This document shows positions 46,235 to 58,648 of a stretch of 64,000 nucleotides of DNA, piece after piece (position 1 is the first letter of the stretch; each line of letters begins with the position of its first letter). Position numbers and translations under genes: made by a program. This DNA comes from Coturnix japonica. Taxonomy: Eukaryota > Chordata > Aves > Galliformes > Phasianidae. The stretch spans positions 1,979,141-2,043,140 of the forward strand of contig NC_029541.1 of NCBI RefSeq assembly GCF_001577835.2, read 5' to 3'. The notes under the pieces were generated by a model. It ran no database searches, was not told the DNA's origin, and saw nothing but the letters and a program-made list of their open reading frames with translations.

Positions 46235-46300
46235 AACAATGGGATCCCCAGAGACAACAATGCCCCATTGTCCTTTGAAGCCGTAACAATGAAACAATGG
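46235..46300. promoter_or_regulatory. SOX-motif cluster 1
   Basis: Five SOX-type sites in 66 bp: AACAATGGG (46235-46243), ACAACAATG (near 46254-46262), CATTGTCC (46266-46273), TAACAATG (46284-46291) and AAACAATGG (46292-46300). A TCF/LEF-like CTTTGAAG sits at 46273-46280. The density is far above expectation for this GC-rich sequence. Confidence 0.5.
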
Positions 46301-46596
46301 ATCCCAGACCGCCTCGCTGGTTCCCAGGCACGCCCCCCGCGCTCCGCCCGCTGCCCGGTGCTGCCTGGACTCGGGGGTTGCGTTGTCCCCCAGGAGCCCA
46401 CGTCGTCGTTCCCAGCCTGCACCCATCTGTCCCCCTGTTTGTGGGGTCCTGCCCCGGGGTCCTGCAGCCTCCCAGCCCTCGCAGGTTGTGGCTGAGAGCA
46501 AAAGGAAGCGGCTTCCAGCAGAGCTTTGATCCTCGGGGTTTTATCAGCTTTAGGGATGGAACAGTCCCGCGAGGTCATGCGGTGCGAGCCCCTTAG

Positions 46597-46613
46597 AACA
46601 ATGCGGCATTGTT
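46597..46613. promoter_or_regulatory. Inverted SOX dimer site
   Basis: AACAATG CGG CATTGTT is a full inverted repeat with a 3-bp spacer. This is the head-to-head arrangement bound by SOXE dimers (SOX8, SOX9, SOX10). A further TTGTTAATG follows directly. Confidence 0.55.
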
Positions 46614-48939
46614 GTTAATGGGGATGGCCACTTGTCAGCTCTGAAGCTTTCCTGATAACCTCACCTCCTCCTCCTGGGGGAGAAGCAACCACGATGGCAG
46701 CACCCAAAACCCTGAGCACTGCATGGGAAGTAGAGCTGAGGATGGGCTGTAGGGTCCCATTTCCCTGCAGGAGCTGCAGTTCTTCTCTCCTGAGCTGCAT
46801 CTCTGCTCTCTGTTTCTGCCTCCTGGCTGCATCCAGCCAGCCCCAAAGGAGCCAGGCTGGGCCTATGGCTGCTCCGTGCTTCCCCAGAGCTGCTGCTCAT
46901 CCCATAGCCGGCTCTCAGGATGCTCAAGGTAGCTTTAACTACTATGGCTGCCTGGCCAGGCTCAGGTCTAGTGTGGATAAAGGCTGTGGCATGTGGTCAT
47001 CATTGCACATGGTCATACAGTCATCTGCTACGTGTCTTTTCCCACTGGGAACCCAATGCAGGGCTCGGGAACAACAGGACTCCCTTTTGCTCCAAGGCAT
47101 CTCCTGGTTCGGCCTCCTCTGAGCTTTGGGATGGAGCTCTGAGCCCCCCGCTCCTCCCGCTTACCTACCGACAGCCAAACCCACCTTTATAGGTAATGAA
47201 TGGAGGAGAGAAAAGAACCCCGAGCACATTGTGCTTCCAATGGGCCGGGAACAATTGCTAAATACAAATCACACAGAGAAAAGGGAGAGAGAGAGAGAGA
47301 CAAAAGAAAGAACCCCGGCACAAAGGAGAGGAATGAAATGGTAAGTAAAGTCAAACAAAAAGGAGCCGGGCTGAGACAAAAGGAGGGAACAATATCCCCG
47401 AGGCAATAGGCTCCTGAACAATGGGGACAGTGACAGCGGCACAAAGGCACAGTGTTTGCAAGTAGACGTTATCTCACACAGCCACTGGCAGGCCTGGCCG
47501 TGGCGCTTCTATTTTCAGGGATGCTTTTGTGCTGCGCTGAACAATATTCCTTGCATGGCTGCAGATAGAGAGATGAGAGGGGGGTTCGTTCTTCTCTTTT
47601 TTTCCTGCCTTCCCTGTGCCAGCTCTGGCATAAAAACAGGTTTGGCCCTTCTGAGAGCTGGGCAGGGCGGGCGGGCAGCATAGACCTCACTGCAATGCTG
47701 CTGGAGCATCACCTGGCTGCGCTGAGCGTGGCTGTATGGCCATTGTATGGTCAGCACCCCGGGGTGAGCGCCCAGCAGCTCGGGGTGGGGTGTTGGATGG
47801 CTCATATCCAGCTCTTATCAGCCCCATTTGTGCTCGTGAGCCCGAGGGCAGAACCGGGCAGACCAGAAGGATGGCTTTTCCTGGCTGCTGTTGCAACAGC
47901 GCTGGAGGTTGAAACATCTGATGTTTGTCGGGGGCTTTTAGTAGGCTGGGATGCTGCTGTGCCTGTCCCCAGCTGCGTGACAGTGGAAGAGGCACCCAGC
48001 ATGGCAATGGCACTGCATTGAGGGCCAGTCACAGCTCTGCATTCATCCAGCCTGCAGATCAGGTGGCCATCAGTGGGCTTTTCCCAGCCTTTTCAGGAGG
48101 GTTCGCGGCTTTTGGTGGAGCTGGTGCACATTAAGTCCCATTCTCTCATAAAAACCCCTTCAGCAGAGCCCTCCAGGTTGTGCCCCTGGCCTTGATACTG
48201 GACTTGCGATCACAGCAGTATCTATTACACCTAACCTGCAGGACCTGCTTGGCCACAGTGTGTTATCCCCCCCCCCCTAAGAGCTGCTGCCATGCCATCA
48301 CAAACCATGGGGACATCACTGAGGTACCCCAAAGTGATTAATGAGCAGGAGGAGAAGTCGGGGTGTTGCGAAGGCAGCGTCAAAGAGATCTGATATCGGT
48401 GCCGATCTGACACCCAGCATTGCAGCTGGGCTCCGGCACTCACTGCTGATATCGATCGTGTTATCTGAGGGTACATCCTGTTGCTAAGTTTGGCTGCTTC
48501 CTCCGGTTAACAGCTGTCGCTGCTGTGAGATTACAGATGTTTAAACGTGTGCTTTGGGGATGGCACGGGCTCTGGGTGGGGGGGTTTGGTGGGAAGGGAG
48601 CATAGCGAGCCTTTGAGATGAGCCTTTGTGCCCTGCAGATCCCAATGGGGTCGGCCTCGCTGAGGTCCATGGGGAGGAAATATTTGGGGGCTTTAAATCA
48701 AAGCAAAGCAACGGCGCCGCTCATTGAAGTCGGGCTGAGAGGAAAACGGTTCCCTGATCCTGACTGCCCCGTATCTGATTCTGTGGTCGTGTTTGTGTTG
48801 TGAGCGCTGCCTCGAGGCGCCGTCTCTCAAAATTAAAGCCCTTTTGCCGTGTCTTTGCTCACCCTCCTCCCCAGCAGCGGTGTGGCAGAGCTGCTCCTCT
48901 CCCAACCCGGCCTCTTCCCGACTCGGAGCTCTTTGCTGC

Positions 48940-49062
48940 AATTAGCTGGTGTTTAAACCCTCGCTAACCCTTAACATCCCAATCACAATCGTAACGATTA
49001 GTAATAACGCTCCGCGCATCCTGCGGTGCCGCACATCTAAAGATTACACTGAGTAATTAATT
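48940..49062. promoter_or_regulatory. AT-rich island with homeodomain-like motifs
   Basis: A sharply AT-rich patch within GC-rich flanks, with AATCGTAACGATTAG, TAGTAATAACG and GAGTAATTAATTAAACC. TAATTA is the homeodomain core. It could be a conserved enhancer in front of the next gene. A C-run follows at 49072-49084. Confidence 0.3.
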
Positions 49063-49337
49063 AAACCCGATCCCCCCCCCCCCATCCCCCTTCCCTGCTT
49101 CCCTCAGCGAGGGGGAAAAGAAACGCTGAGAGTCTCTTAAGAAAGGACATAAAGGCAGGGAAACCCGGCACCGACACAAGACAAATGGGGATTTGAAGAC
49201 AATTCGGGCCGGGCCCATGTGACCCAAGAGTGGACGAGGCAGGAGAAAGGATAAAAACGCCAAGCAAAGAACGGGGACAGAAAACAACCGCCAGCTTCAA
49301 AACCCGGGGAAAGAAAAGCTCCAAGATGAAGGGAGTG

Positions 49338-49440
49338 ACAAAGCATCAAAGGGACGAGAAACCAAAGGCGTCGGAACAAAGGACAAGCTGGAACAAAGGA
49401 CCAAAGAGAGGAGAACAAAAGCACTAAATAGAAAACAAAG
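49338..49440. promoter_or_regulatory. ACAAAG (SOX/TCF-type) motif cluster 2
   Basis: ACAAAG or AACAAAG occurs at 49338-49343, 49375-49381, 49392-49398 and 49435-49440. TCAAAGG (TCF/LEF) lies at 49346-49352, CCAAAG variants near 49362 and 49401, and AACAAAAG at 49414. All are in the same orientation. The purine-rich context may explain part of the density. Confidence 0.4.
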
Positions 49441-50469
49441 AAGGGGGGGAACAAGAAAAGCCCCTCTGTCGTTGTGCTGGAGGGTCCGGCCGGTGGGCGG
49501 TGGGTGGCACAGGCGGAGCCGCGCTCCCACTGGAGCTCAACTGGGAGCGAATGGCCCCGGAGCCCACGGCATCCTTTGAACCAGAGCCGATGGGTTCGGC
49601 CCCCAGCGCCGCGTTCCGGGTGGCAGCAACGAGCCCGGGGATGTGGCTGTGCCACCGCGCTGCCCCCGGCCCCTGCCTGCCCACTGGGTGGTCTGGGTAC
49701 CCCCTCCCACCCACCCCCTGTGGGCTCCACTATGCGGCCTGCTCAGCATCACCCCGCACTGCCCCAGCCCGGCTTCAGGCTGCCAGGACGGCTGTGTGCT
49801 CCCTACCCCACGGCCTTCCCCTAGGAGGGCAGCAGTTGGCCTATGCCATGTGTGTGGCTAGATGTGGCCACGGGGCTGGCTGTGCACTGGGTGGGGAGAA
49901 ACAGAGACGTTCAGGTTGGGAACAGAGTGGCAGAGATGAGATGCTGCATGGTTTGCTCTACCCATTGAATCCCAGTTTGGAGCTGGTTTTCTGTTGGTAC
50001 TCAGCGAGGTGCAATGGATGGTGATGGTTACAGCACCTGGAGCTGGTGGTGATGGACAAGGGGGGGTATGTGATGGGCAGGAGTCCCCCCAGAGCCCCTG
50101 TCCTCCTGCCTGCAGGAGGTTGGTTGCTTATAGCAGTAATGCATTTTGAAGCAGTGAGGCCCCCCTGCATCTTTCATTGGTGCCAATGTGAAAGGATTTG
50201 GGGAAGACAGAGATTACTGGGGGCTTCCTGACACCCAAACCCTGGGATGGCATCTGTGCACCAGCCCTGTGCCCAAGATGCCTCTCTGCTCCTATGTGGG
50301 ACTAGCAAAAGTCACCTGTGTTTGGGGTCTGAGGCATCACAGAGCTCCCACTGCCTCAGGGGAATGGAGGGGTTTGAGTGGGGGCAATCAGCAGTTGAAC
50401 AGGGGGACACACTGTGGGTGTGGGGGGCTTTGGGTCCCTCTGTCACATCAATCTTCCCCCAGTACCTAC

Positions 50470-50522
50470 ATTGAACTTGATGATCCTGATGGGTCCCTTC
50501 CAAGTTGGGATATTGGATGTTT
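50470..50522 (+). mobile_element. CR1 LINE 3'-end fragment
   Basis: GAACTTGATGATCCTGATGG then GTCCCTTCCAAGTTGGGATATT matches the CR1 3' tail of the 'tgatcctgatgggtcccttccaac' type. Only about 50 bp is recognisable. Confidence 0.7.
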
Positions 50523-52454
50523 CTGTCACTCTGTGTTCCTACTCTCAGACCCAGCTCTGCCCCCTCTCAGCTACATGGGACCATTGGTGCACCCCAACCC
50601 AAAGGCCTACAAGATGCAAAGGGGTGAAGTGAGGACAATCCCGAAGCTGCCACTCAGTTCTGAGAGAGTTTGAGCTTTTCCATTAGCACCATCATATCAG
50701 CTGGGCTCTAATGGGTTGCAGGTGTGTCTGTGTCTGTCTGTGGGCAGTGATTTGGGTCCTGCTGAGGGCAGTGGCAGCAATGTTTGCTAGATTCCTATAT
50801 GGATGAGGAGTTGCATGGCTCACTCCCTGCCCACAATCACTTTGCAGCTTTCCCAGGCTGGTGAGGAGTAAAGCACATGCCCAATCCCAAACAATGGGTC
50901 CACTTCCGTGCAGGAAGTAAGGTCGGATTTGTTCTCGCTGCTTTGCCCCCTCTGGCCAGTTATAAAGGGGCCAAGCCATTGTCTGAACCATTTCCATGAC
51001 TCAGGCAACAGCATCCTGCGATCTGGAGGCTGGGACTTGCAGCCAGCACAAAGCAGGAGGCATTGCTCTCTCCATGCTGCATGGAGAGGTGGGGACTTGG
51101 GAAAAGGAAGGCCAGTGTTGGTTGTGCTTTTCCCCTCCATGCCCCCTGTGCTGAAGGCAGCGAGATCTTTGCCCCCACCAGCTTTCCTGGTCCCTCCACC
51201 CATTGTCCCAGCTTCCTTCTGCTGAGGAAAGCAGAATGCTACAAGGGGAACCGCGGAGCTGCCCTAGGTGTGAGCCTGGATGTGGCCAGGTGGGGAGAGA
51301 TGGAGCCATGGAAGCACCACACCCCCGATGGAGGGGTGGGAACCATCTCTGCACCATCACAACCCTCATGCCCATGGTCCTAAGGGTGCCATGTGGGTCT
51401 TAGGATCCTGATGATGTTCCATGTATCCTAGGGCTGGTCTGTGGATCTTGTGGGTCCCAGTGATGCTCCGCGGCTGTTGGTGATGTTCTGTGGGTCCTGG
51501 CAATGCCCTGCAGAAGGTGGAGAGGAGGTGCAGGTGTACCTGGTGTTAATTGAAGGAGGATGTGACAAGGAGTGGAGATGGGATGAGGAGGGGGGTCCAC
51601 GTGTGCTGACAGCCCACCTCATCCCATTACCCATATGGGGATGATGCCACAGCCAGGGGACTTCAATGGGCACCTGCACCCAGCAGAGAGGCCACAGGGG
51701 CCACCACGACCATTGCCAGGAAGGAACGGAAAGTGAAAGTCAGTGACCGCTAGTCCGGGCTGGCTGTTACCACGGAGACCCGAACAAAACCTCTTCTCCC
51801 TCTTTTGGGTTTAATTGTGTGGGTCTTCAGCCCCCTTTGTTAATTGTTTCCCTGTCTGGTTCAGGGGATGCGCTTCTGCTCTCAGAGAGGCTGTGGGATC
51901 TGTGGGGGTGGCTGGGGGCTATTTGTGCCATGGGATGGGGTGGGGGCTTTGGGAGGGTCTGATAGGGGGCAGTGGATGGGGGAGCTGCCTTTGCATCCCA
52001 CCCTGCTGCAGGTCTGCAGCTCCATGTGCTCAGCTTCTCCACCTGTAAATTGGGAACGTATGAGGATATAGAATCACTTTGACAGTTGGGGTCCTAATTT
52101 GCTTCCAAACCCTCCTGTGCTTCGTGTTTAATGTTCGGGCAGTGATGCCAGGAGCTCTCCCAGGTCACTCCTGTCCTCCTGCTTCCCTCCTTGTGCCTGC
52201 AGTGTGGTTACAGCTCAGCTCATTTCTTTGCTCATTTCCCTGTGATGGCGATAGAGAGGTTTCCCATAGTGAGGGGTGGACATGGGGTATAGGGAGCCCA
52301 ATTCCTATACCCCATATCCCAATTCCCAAGGTCCCCGGGAAGGACCTTTCAATTGCACTTAGTGGGAGGGAGTCCCCGGAGCTGCTGTGTCACACTCTTG
52401 GGGCTGGAGGAAAACAAAGCTTGAAAGCAATTCCCATGGAAGAAAACGATGGTG

Positions 52455-52482
52455 TGTGTTTGTGTGGGGGGGGGGGGGGGGA
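52455..52482 (+). repeat. Poly(G) run
   Basis: About sixteen consecutive G residues after TGTGTGG. Such runs are prone to slippage and are often mis-sized in assemblies. Confidence 0.85.
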
Positions 52483-52719
52483 AGGAAATGGCTTCGAGTC
52501 AATGGGAATTTTCCCTGTTGGCAAAAACGTAAACAGTCCTCCTTCAATGTTGACATAACATTTACAAGATCTCATTCTGTAAAGCAGAGTGTGTTTGTCA
52601 ACACGTGTGTGCCTCAACCATCAGCCGCTGCCTTTCATTCCTGACTGTGGGATGCGGGGTACGGGGAGGGGTCTCCTAAACTCTTCCCATGTCCTTATGG
52701 GGTTCCTCCGTCCCCCACA

Positions 52720-53310
52720 GCCACGAGTCTGGGATGGAGTAGAAGCGGCGTCCCGCGTGGGTCCCCCGTCGGGGCAAAGCAGGGGGTCCCGAGGGGAGGA
52801 GACGGGGCAAAGGGGCCGCCCCTCAGCCGGCTGCTGGTTTGCTGGTCCCTCCTCCTCCTCCTCCTTCTCCTCCTTCTCTCCCCCCCTTCCATCTCCTCCC
52901 CGCTCCCTCTCTCCGCCCGGCGCCGGGGCAGCTCCCAGCGGAGGCGCCGGGGACATGGAGCAGACCTGAACCGTGCGAGAGGCGGCGGAGCCGGCACCGG
53001 GAGCGGCACCGGACCGGGACCGGACCGGGACCCGGGCGCAGCGCTACAGAGCGGCGGAGCCGTAAGTGCGAGCGGAGCAGGGAGAGGGGCAGTAACACGG
53101 CCATGTGGGGCACTACGGGGGGAGATGGGGGGAGGGGAGTACACGGACACGGACACAGCTTTGGGGCTTTGAGCGCCGTCCCGGGTCGTGGTGCCCCCTA
53201 ACCCACACCAATCCACCACCCCTTTGCTTAAACAGAATGGGAAAGGTGGAAAGCGGAACGTCGCGTCCTCCTCCGTGCGGCCCCAGTTCTGTTATAAACT
53301 TGTAGGGCTG
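52720..53310 (+). promoter_or_regulatory. CpG island promoter with candidate non-coding first exon (SOX13 by synteny)
   Basis: Dense CpG region with GC-rich sequence such as CGGCGCCGGGGCAGC and GCGGCGGAGCC. A strong splice donor, GCC|GTAAGTG, follows position 53061, so a plus-strand first exon of roughly 100-200 nt ending there is likely. It has no convincing reading frame, which fits an untranslated exon. In mammals the gene after SNRPE in this orientation is SOX13, whose first exon is untranslated. No SOX13 protein sequence is visible in the window, so the gene name is inference. Confidence 0.5.
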
Positions 53311-56300
53311 CAAACTCCAAAAGCAACGCCGGGGAGAGCGAGAAAGCGGCAGGGAAGGGGTTAATCCTCGACACCCTCCCCCATTCGCTCCGTGTTCAGC
53401 GTGATCCCATTGCAGCCCACTCCCCAGGATCCCCGGTGGGACGCGTCCCCATGTGCCAGTCCCTGTCCGTGCTGTGCGCTCTGTTTTAGGGCTGTGGGGC
53501 ATAGGGGCAGCGGGTTATAGGCTGGCAGCCCTGCAGACACAGCGCACAGACAGACAGACAGACACCATGTGCGGGGTGCAGCCATGTGGGACTTAACAGC
53601 TCGGAGGGGTGCTGGGCTCGGGTCTCCATCCTTGGGGTCCCCGTCCCTTCTCCCCCACGAGATGGATGTGATGTTGCTGCTTTGTTGGATGGCGATTTGC
53701 CCGTGTTTAGCATCGTTCCAACCCATCTCCATCCCCGTAGCTCCGTCGGGATACCGGCACAGAGCACGCGGGCAGGAAAACTTGCTGGCAGCACCTTGCG
53801 GCTGTTTGTCCATCCAACAAAGTGCTCCATCAATGCAACAGCAGCGCTGTCACGGGGCAGAGCCGGGGGAGGGCTGGGGTCAGCACGGCTGTTATTGCTT
53901 GAGCCTGAATTACAGCTGATCCGTGTCACTGCGTCTCTCAGCCACGCACCGGAGCTGCTTTTTGGGGCAAATCGGGGCAGATTTGGGTCACTGTGTGGGA
54001 TGCTGGGGCTCCTACGCTGCTGGCTTCAATATGGGGTTGTGATATGGGGGGTTTCTATCTGGTGTGACCCCTCTGCTCAGGCAGTGCCTGTGATGGGACC
54101 TGGAGGGGAGCTGACATGAAGTTAGTGGTAGGAGAGAGGAACCATGAGCTGCAGCTGAGCAAGTTTTCACATGAAATACACAAACAATTGCAAAGCTTTG
54201 CTCCTTTCCACCCCAACCTGGTTGCCAGTGTTGGACATGAGGTTACTCTGCTGATGCTACCCAGAAATAATGTCAGACTGTGGCTGCACATCACTCAAAG
54301 CTGCTCCATCTCACGAGTTACTTCCATAGACAACACTTTGCTTCCAAAGCAGATCTGGAGTAATAGATTTTAGGAGTGAAAAAGGACCATTAGCTCAGCT
54401 AATGTTATTTTCTCCTTAGCGCAGACCAGATCATATCTCTCAGTTATTCCCCTATTGAGCCAATAACCCGCGTTTGTAATTCGTGCAGTTTCCTTTTAGT
54501 TCAATTTGATTTCGCACTGAATCCATCCTGTTGACACTGATACAGCACGGGGTCCATTTTTGCTTCTTGGAAAGGCTGAGATTTGGGGGGGGGGGGGTCA
54601 CATTAAAAACAGCCTCAGTCCTTCGGTGGAGGTGGGCAGGTTGGGTGCCATGTTTTTAGCAGCTCTCATTGCACCACCAGCTCATCGCCTCACAGGAGCT
54701 CAGCACCGTTAGGTAGGAGCAGAGACCCTGAGCTTTAAAAGTATATCCCCCTTCCTTCTCCTCTTAAGTGCATTTGTTGCTCTGGGGGTTGTTTGGTAGG
54801 AGCAGTGAGATGGAGCAGCTCCTAAACTTTGCTATTTGCTGGAGGGGATTTAACCCCATCCATGGGATGCTGAGGATGGGCTTTTCCCTCCATGCAAGGC
54901 ACACAGCAGCAGCAGCACAGTAAATCTCTCCTTTCAGCACATTTATTTTTACATTTGCTACTTGCTGGAGGGGTTTGCTGCTTGTTGCCTTCCTGGAACT
55001 GACACTCACTGGGGCTGGGCTGCTGTCACAGAGGTTGGGGATGGGGGCATTGAGGGCCGGCAGTGTGGGTTGCATTGAGGTGAGTGCATGGGAATGATGG
55101 GGGCTCGGTGCTGTAGGGCAGGGATGCAGATCCATCGGGGCTTTGGGGTCTGGAGTTTGCTGCTGAACACATGGTGGCTCAGAGCATCCATGTGCATGAG
55201 GGTGGTCTATGGGGTGCAGGACATGGGATGTTTGGATGGCCACGGAGCCAGGGAGGTCAGTGATCCCTTGCAACAAAACCAAACAAACTCGGGGTGCAGT
55301 TTGGCTTTGCTCTTGGCTGTCCCTCCCCACAGACCCACTGATGTCCCACTGCCACCCCACGTGCGCCCAGCTTTGTCTGTCCGACACGATGCTGCCTTCC
55401 TTCTTGCTCAGCCCCATCCCATTGTGAACACTTTGGGTCGGAGCTGCTTTTGTGTGTGTGACTGCGGAGCAGAAATGCTTTTCTCACCAGATGGACGGCC
55501 TTCAATACGCATCACTACAGCTCTGCTCTGCTTTTACACCCCGAAGTGCTCCGCCGTGCTGGTAAAAGGCAGCATGTTTATTCTCCTTACAAACTGTGTA
55601 TTGAAATCAGAACAAACCCCTCATTTTTGAGCAGGGAAGTCGCTCCTTACAGCTCTGGACAACAGCATGGGGGAAACCCATTGGACTCTTTTGTTCTGCT
55701 CTGGTTTGAGTGGAGCATCACTGCAAAGTGTTGGTGAGATGCATTCGTTCTCTGCTAGAAAATAGCAATGTGAGCTGCCTCTTGCTGTGCATCCAACAGC
55801 AGCGGGGTCTGGCTGTGCTCTGATGGAGACTCAGCCTGGGGGGGGTGGTCTGCAGCCCTGGGGTGTCCATAGAGCTCTGGGCTGTCCCCAGCTCTCACCA
55901 GCTATTGGAGGTTTGGGTCTCGTTGTGCTGCTGGGGTTTTGGGTTGGGGTTAAGGGGGAAAGATTAGGGCTGCTTCAAAAGTTTGCCGTGCTGCATCGCC
56001 CCGTTTCCACCCAGTTTTTGCACAGAGCAAAACAGACAAAAGGGAAATAAATTAGGGCGGCTTGTGACAGTGCTGCTGGGAAAGCAGTCGGTGCCTTCCC
56101 CCCCCACATCTCACCCCCCATCCCATCCTTTAGGAGAGTATTTGAGAGCCAAACCCTCTCCCTCGGGCTGTGCCCTGTGCTCAGCATGGGGCTCCCCCAG
56201 CCCGACCGCTCCCAGCAGGAGGAGCAATGGCAAAGACATTGACTTTTGGAAATGGTTTTGCACTTGGAAGCTCTCCCCCTCTCCTCCCACCCCACCTGCT

Positions 56301-56909
56301 CTGAGGCCATATGTCCCATTGCTGGATGTGCTCCAGTCCCAAACAAGGGTGCTCGGTGTGTTCGATGCTGTCGCTTTTTGGCAATGGGGAGGTGCAGGGG
56401 ACACTGCTGGATGGTGTTGGGGTTGCTGGGATGGGGTGGGAAGAAAAGGAGCAAGGGGGGGAGGAATGCAGTGTCCAAATCATCTCACAAAGCATTAATG
56501 CAAGTCCTGAGCACGTGCTGGAAGTGGAGCTCAGCCCCACTGCCTCATCATAGAGGAATAAGGTAATGGGGCTCATCCTTCCCAGCAGCATTTTGGGTGG
56601 CCCTGGCTGAGATCTGATGGTTTGAAGCATTTGTTTTGTTCGTCCTGGCTGCTGAAAGGGGCTAATGGCAATTGGTTGTGTGCTTTAAGGAGATGTATGG
56701 CAAAGAGAATTCAAACAACGTGGGGTAGCAGAAAGGTATTTGGTCCTCTTTGCCCTTGTGAAATGGAGTTACTGAGGGCTTACGTGGAGTCTGGCAGGAC
56801 CTCCCGCAGCCCCTCTCTACCTGTCCCCATGGAGCCGGGGCAGGGAAGGGCTCGGCCAGCCGCTGCCCTCCGGTTGGGGAATGCCAGAGCCCGGCTTATC
56901 TTTTGTCTG

Positions 56910-56938
56910 GAACAATAGAGGGCTCGGCCCCATTGTTC
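56910..56938. promoter_or_regulatory. Inverted SOX pair
   Basis: GAACAAT at 56910-56916 and its reverse complement ATTGTTC at 56932-56938 flank a GC-rich 15-bp spacer. It is a third SOX-type inverted arrangement in the presumed SOX13 neighbourhood. Confidence 0.35.
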
Positions 56939-58648
56939 TACCTTGCACGCCCAGCCGGAAAGCGAGTCCCTTGGGGCAGGGGCTGCACGGAGCCGCCTGT
57001 GGGGCTGCTCTGCGTGGGGCTTTGCTGGCAGAGAGGACACGAACCAGGACATGGATATCCCCAGCCCATGGGGCTCTGCAGGTGAATTCCCCCATGGATG
57101 AGGCTCAGGAGCTTTCCTGCTCACCTTCCTTGCTATGCATGACATGGGGACTTTGGGAGGGTTTGTGTGTGGTGGTGGTGGGGGTCCCAAGGGCACTCTG
57201 TGCCTGTGCAGTTGTAGGACCCCTCTGTACCCCCATAGGCTGCGGTGTGGGCAGAAAGAGGACAATATTTGCCTTTCCTGGGGGCTCTTGGGCTTCCTAT
57301 GCCCAGCTCGTCTTGCTGCTTTGCATCAGGTTTGTGGATCCATCCTGGGAACTGAGCTGGGCAAAGCGTGCTTTTGTAGGGGAGGGTTGCTTGGTGCTGG
57401 TTATGGGATGTGGCTCTCCCATGCGTGGCCACAAGGTGGGCACAGCCCAGAGGAGCCCACAGCTCATGCAACCCTATGGCATAAAGTGGCGTGCGAAGCA
57501 GCAGGGAGTGCAGATGCGTGCACAGAGCAACTGTGCTTCCCCTCAGCCATGCAGGAGCCAGCCAGGCACATGGAGCCAAAAGCCTTTTGCTGCAGGGGGG
57601 GATTGGGGAGCCGAGGGGATGTGGGGACACAGAGTGGGACAGGTGCCACTTTGGCTGCATGGGCACAAAGATCCCCTTGTGTGCTGCAGGACATGGGGGT
57701 GGTCGGGGCAATCGGACACCCCATTGCAGCAGGGGGGGGCTGTCTGCAGCTTGTTGGAGAGTCTGAGCCCTTGTGCAATGAAAATAATCCTAGCGGGCCA
57801 GTAGGAGCTTGTCCCATCTCTCTGAATGGCTTTAATGGTCTTGATCTCCTCTGAAATAAGCAGGGGAGGGGAAGAGATGAACCCAACTATGTGGGGTGTG
57901 TGGCTGCGATGCAGTGTTGCTCAGTGGGGTCTGTCCCACAGACGGTCCCTTTCCCAGCACTGGGTTTAGCATGAACTCCTTGGGCTGGAAGGGACTCTTT
58001 GCTGGAGGGGTAATGGGGAACAAGCTCCCCACTGAGTCCTTAGCATGGGATCTCAGATCTGCCCCATAGATCAGGGGCAGCACCATCACAGTGACCGGAG
58101 CTCGCAGTAATAAGGGAGAGAAGTGCAGCTGAGAGCATTTTTCTTGGGGATCTCCATCCCAACCCACCTGGCCATGAGTGCTGAGCTCCAGGTTCCCTCT
58201 GCTTTCCAAAGGAAGCTGCCGATGGTGCCATCAGCTCCTGTCACACCAGCAAAAACCTGTTGTTGCAATGTCAAATGGCCCCAGCAGCTGAGAGGTGGCT
58301 GTCACCCCTGCCCCAAGCCCCTCTGGCAGCTGGAGAGGGCAAGATCCCCCCCCCAGTCGCCTCGATAGAGCCTTTGTCCCCCTGTAGCCAAGCAGCTGCT
58401 TGGGTGCATGAGGCTGTTTGCTGCTGTTACAAACCCATACAAGGTGAAGCTGACGGTTTCTGGGGCAATGTGGGTTTCAGGGAGCGGTGCTGGCACGGGC
58501 GGAAACGTGCGGTCGTGGGGTTTGGGGTTTGGTGCCGTCTTCAAGGGGCCCCTGAGCTGCTTTAGGGACACGTGTTTGAGATTGGAAACACCAGAATGCC
58601 ATCAAATGGGAGCCTTGAAGTGGAGACCCCAATGCGAAGCCAACGTAG

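Noticed and set aside
56881-57804. 307-aa plus-strand open frame with overlapping frames in other registers
   Set aside because: Several frames are open at once over the same DNA, which indicates composition rather than coding selection.
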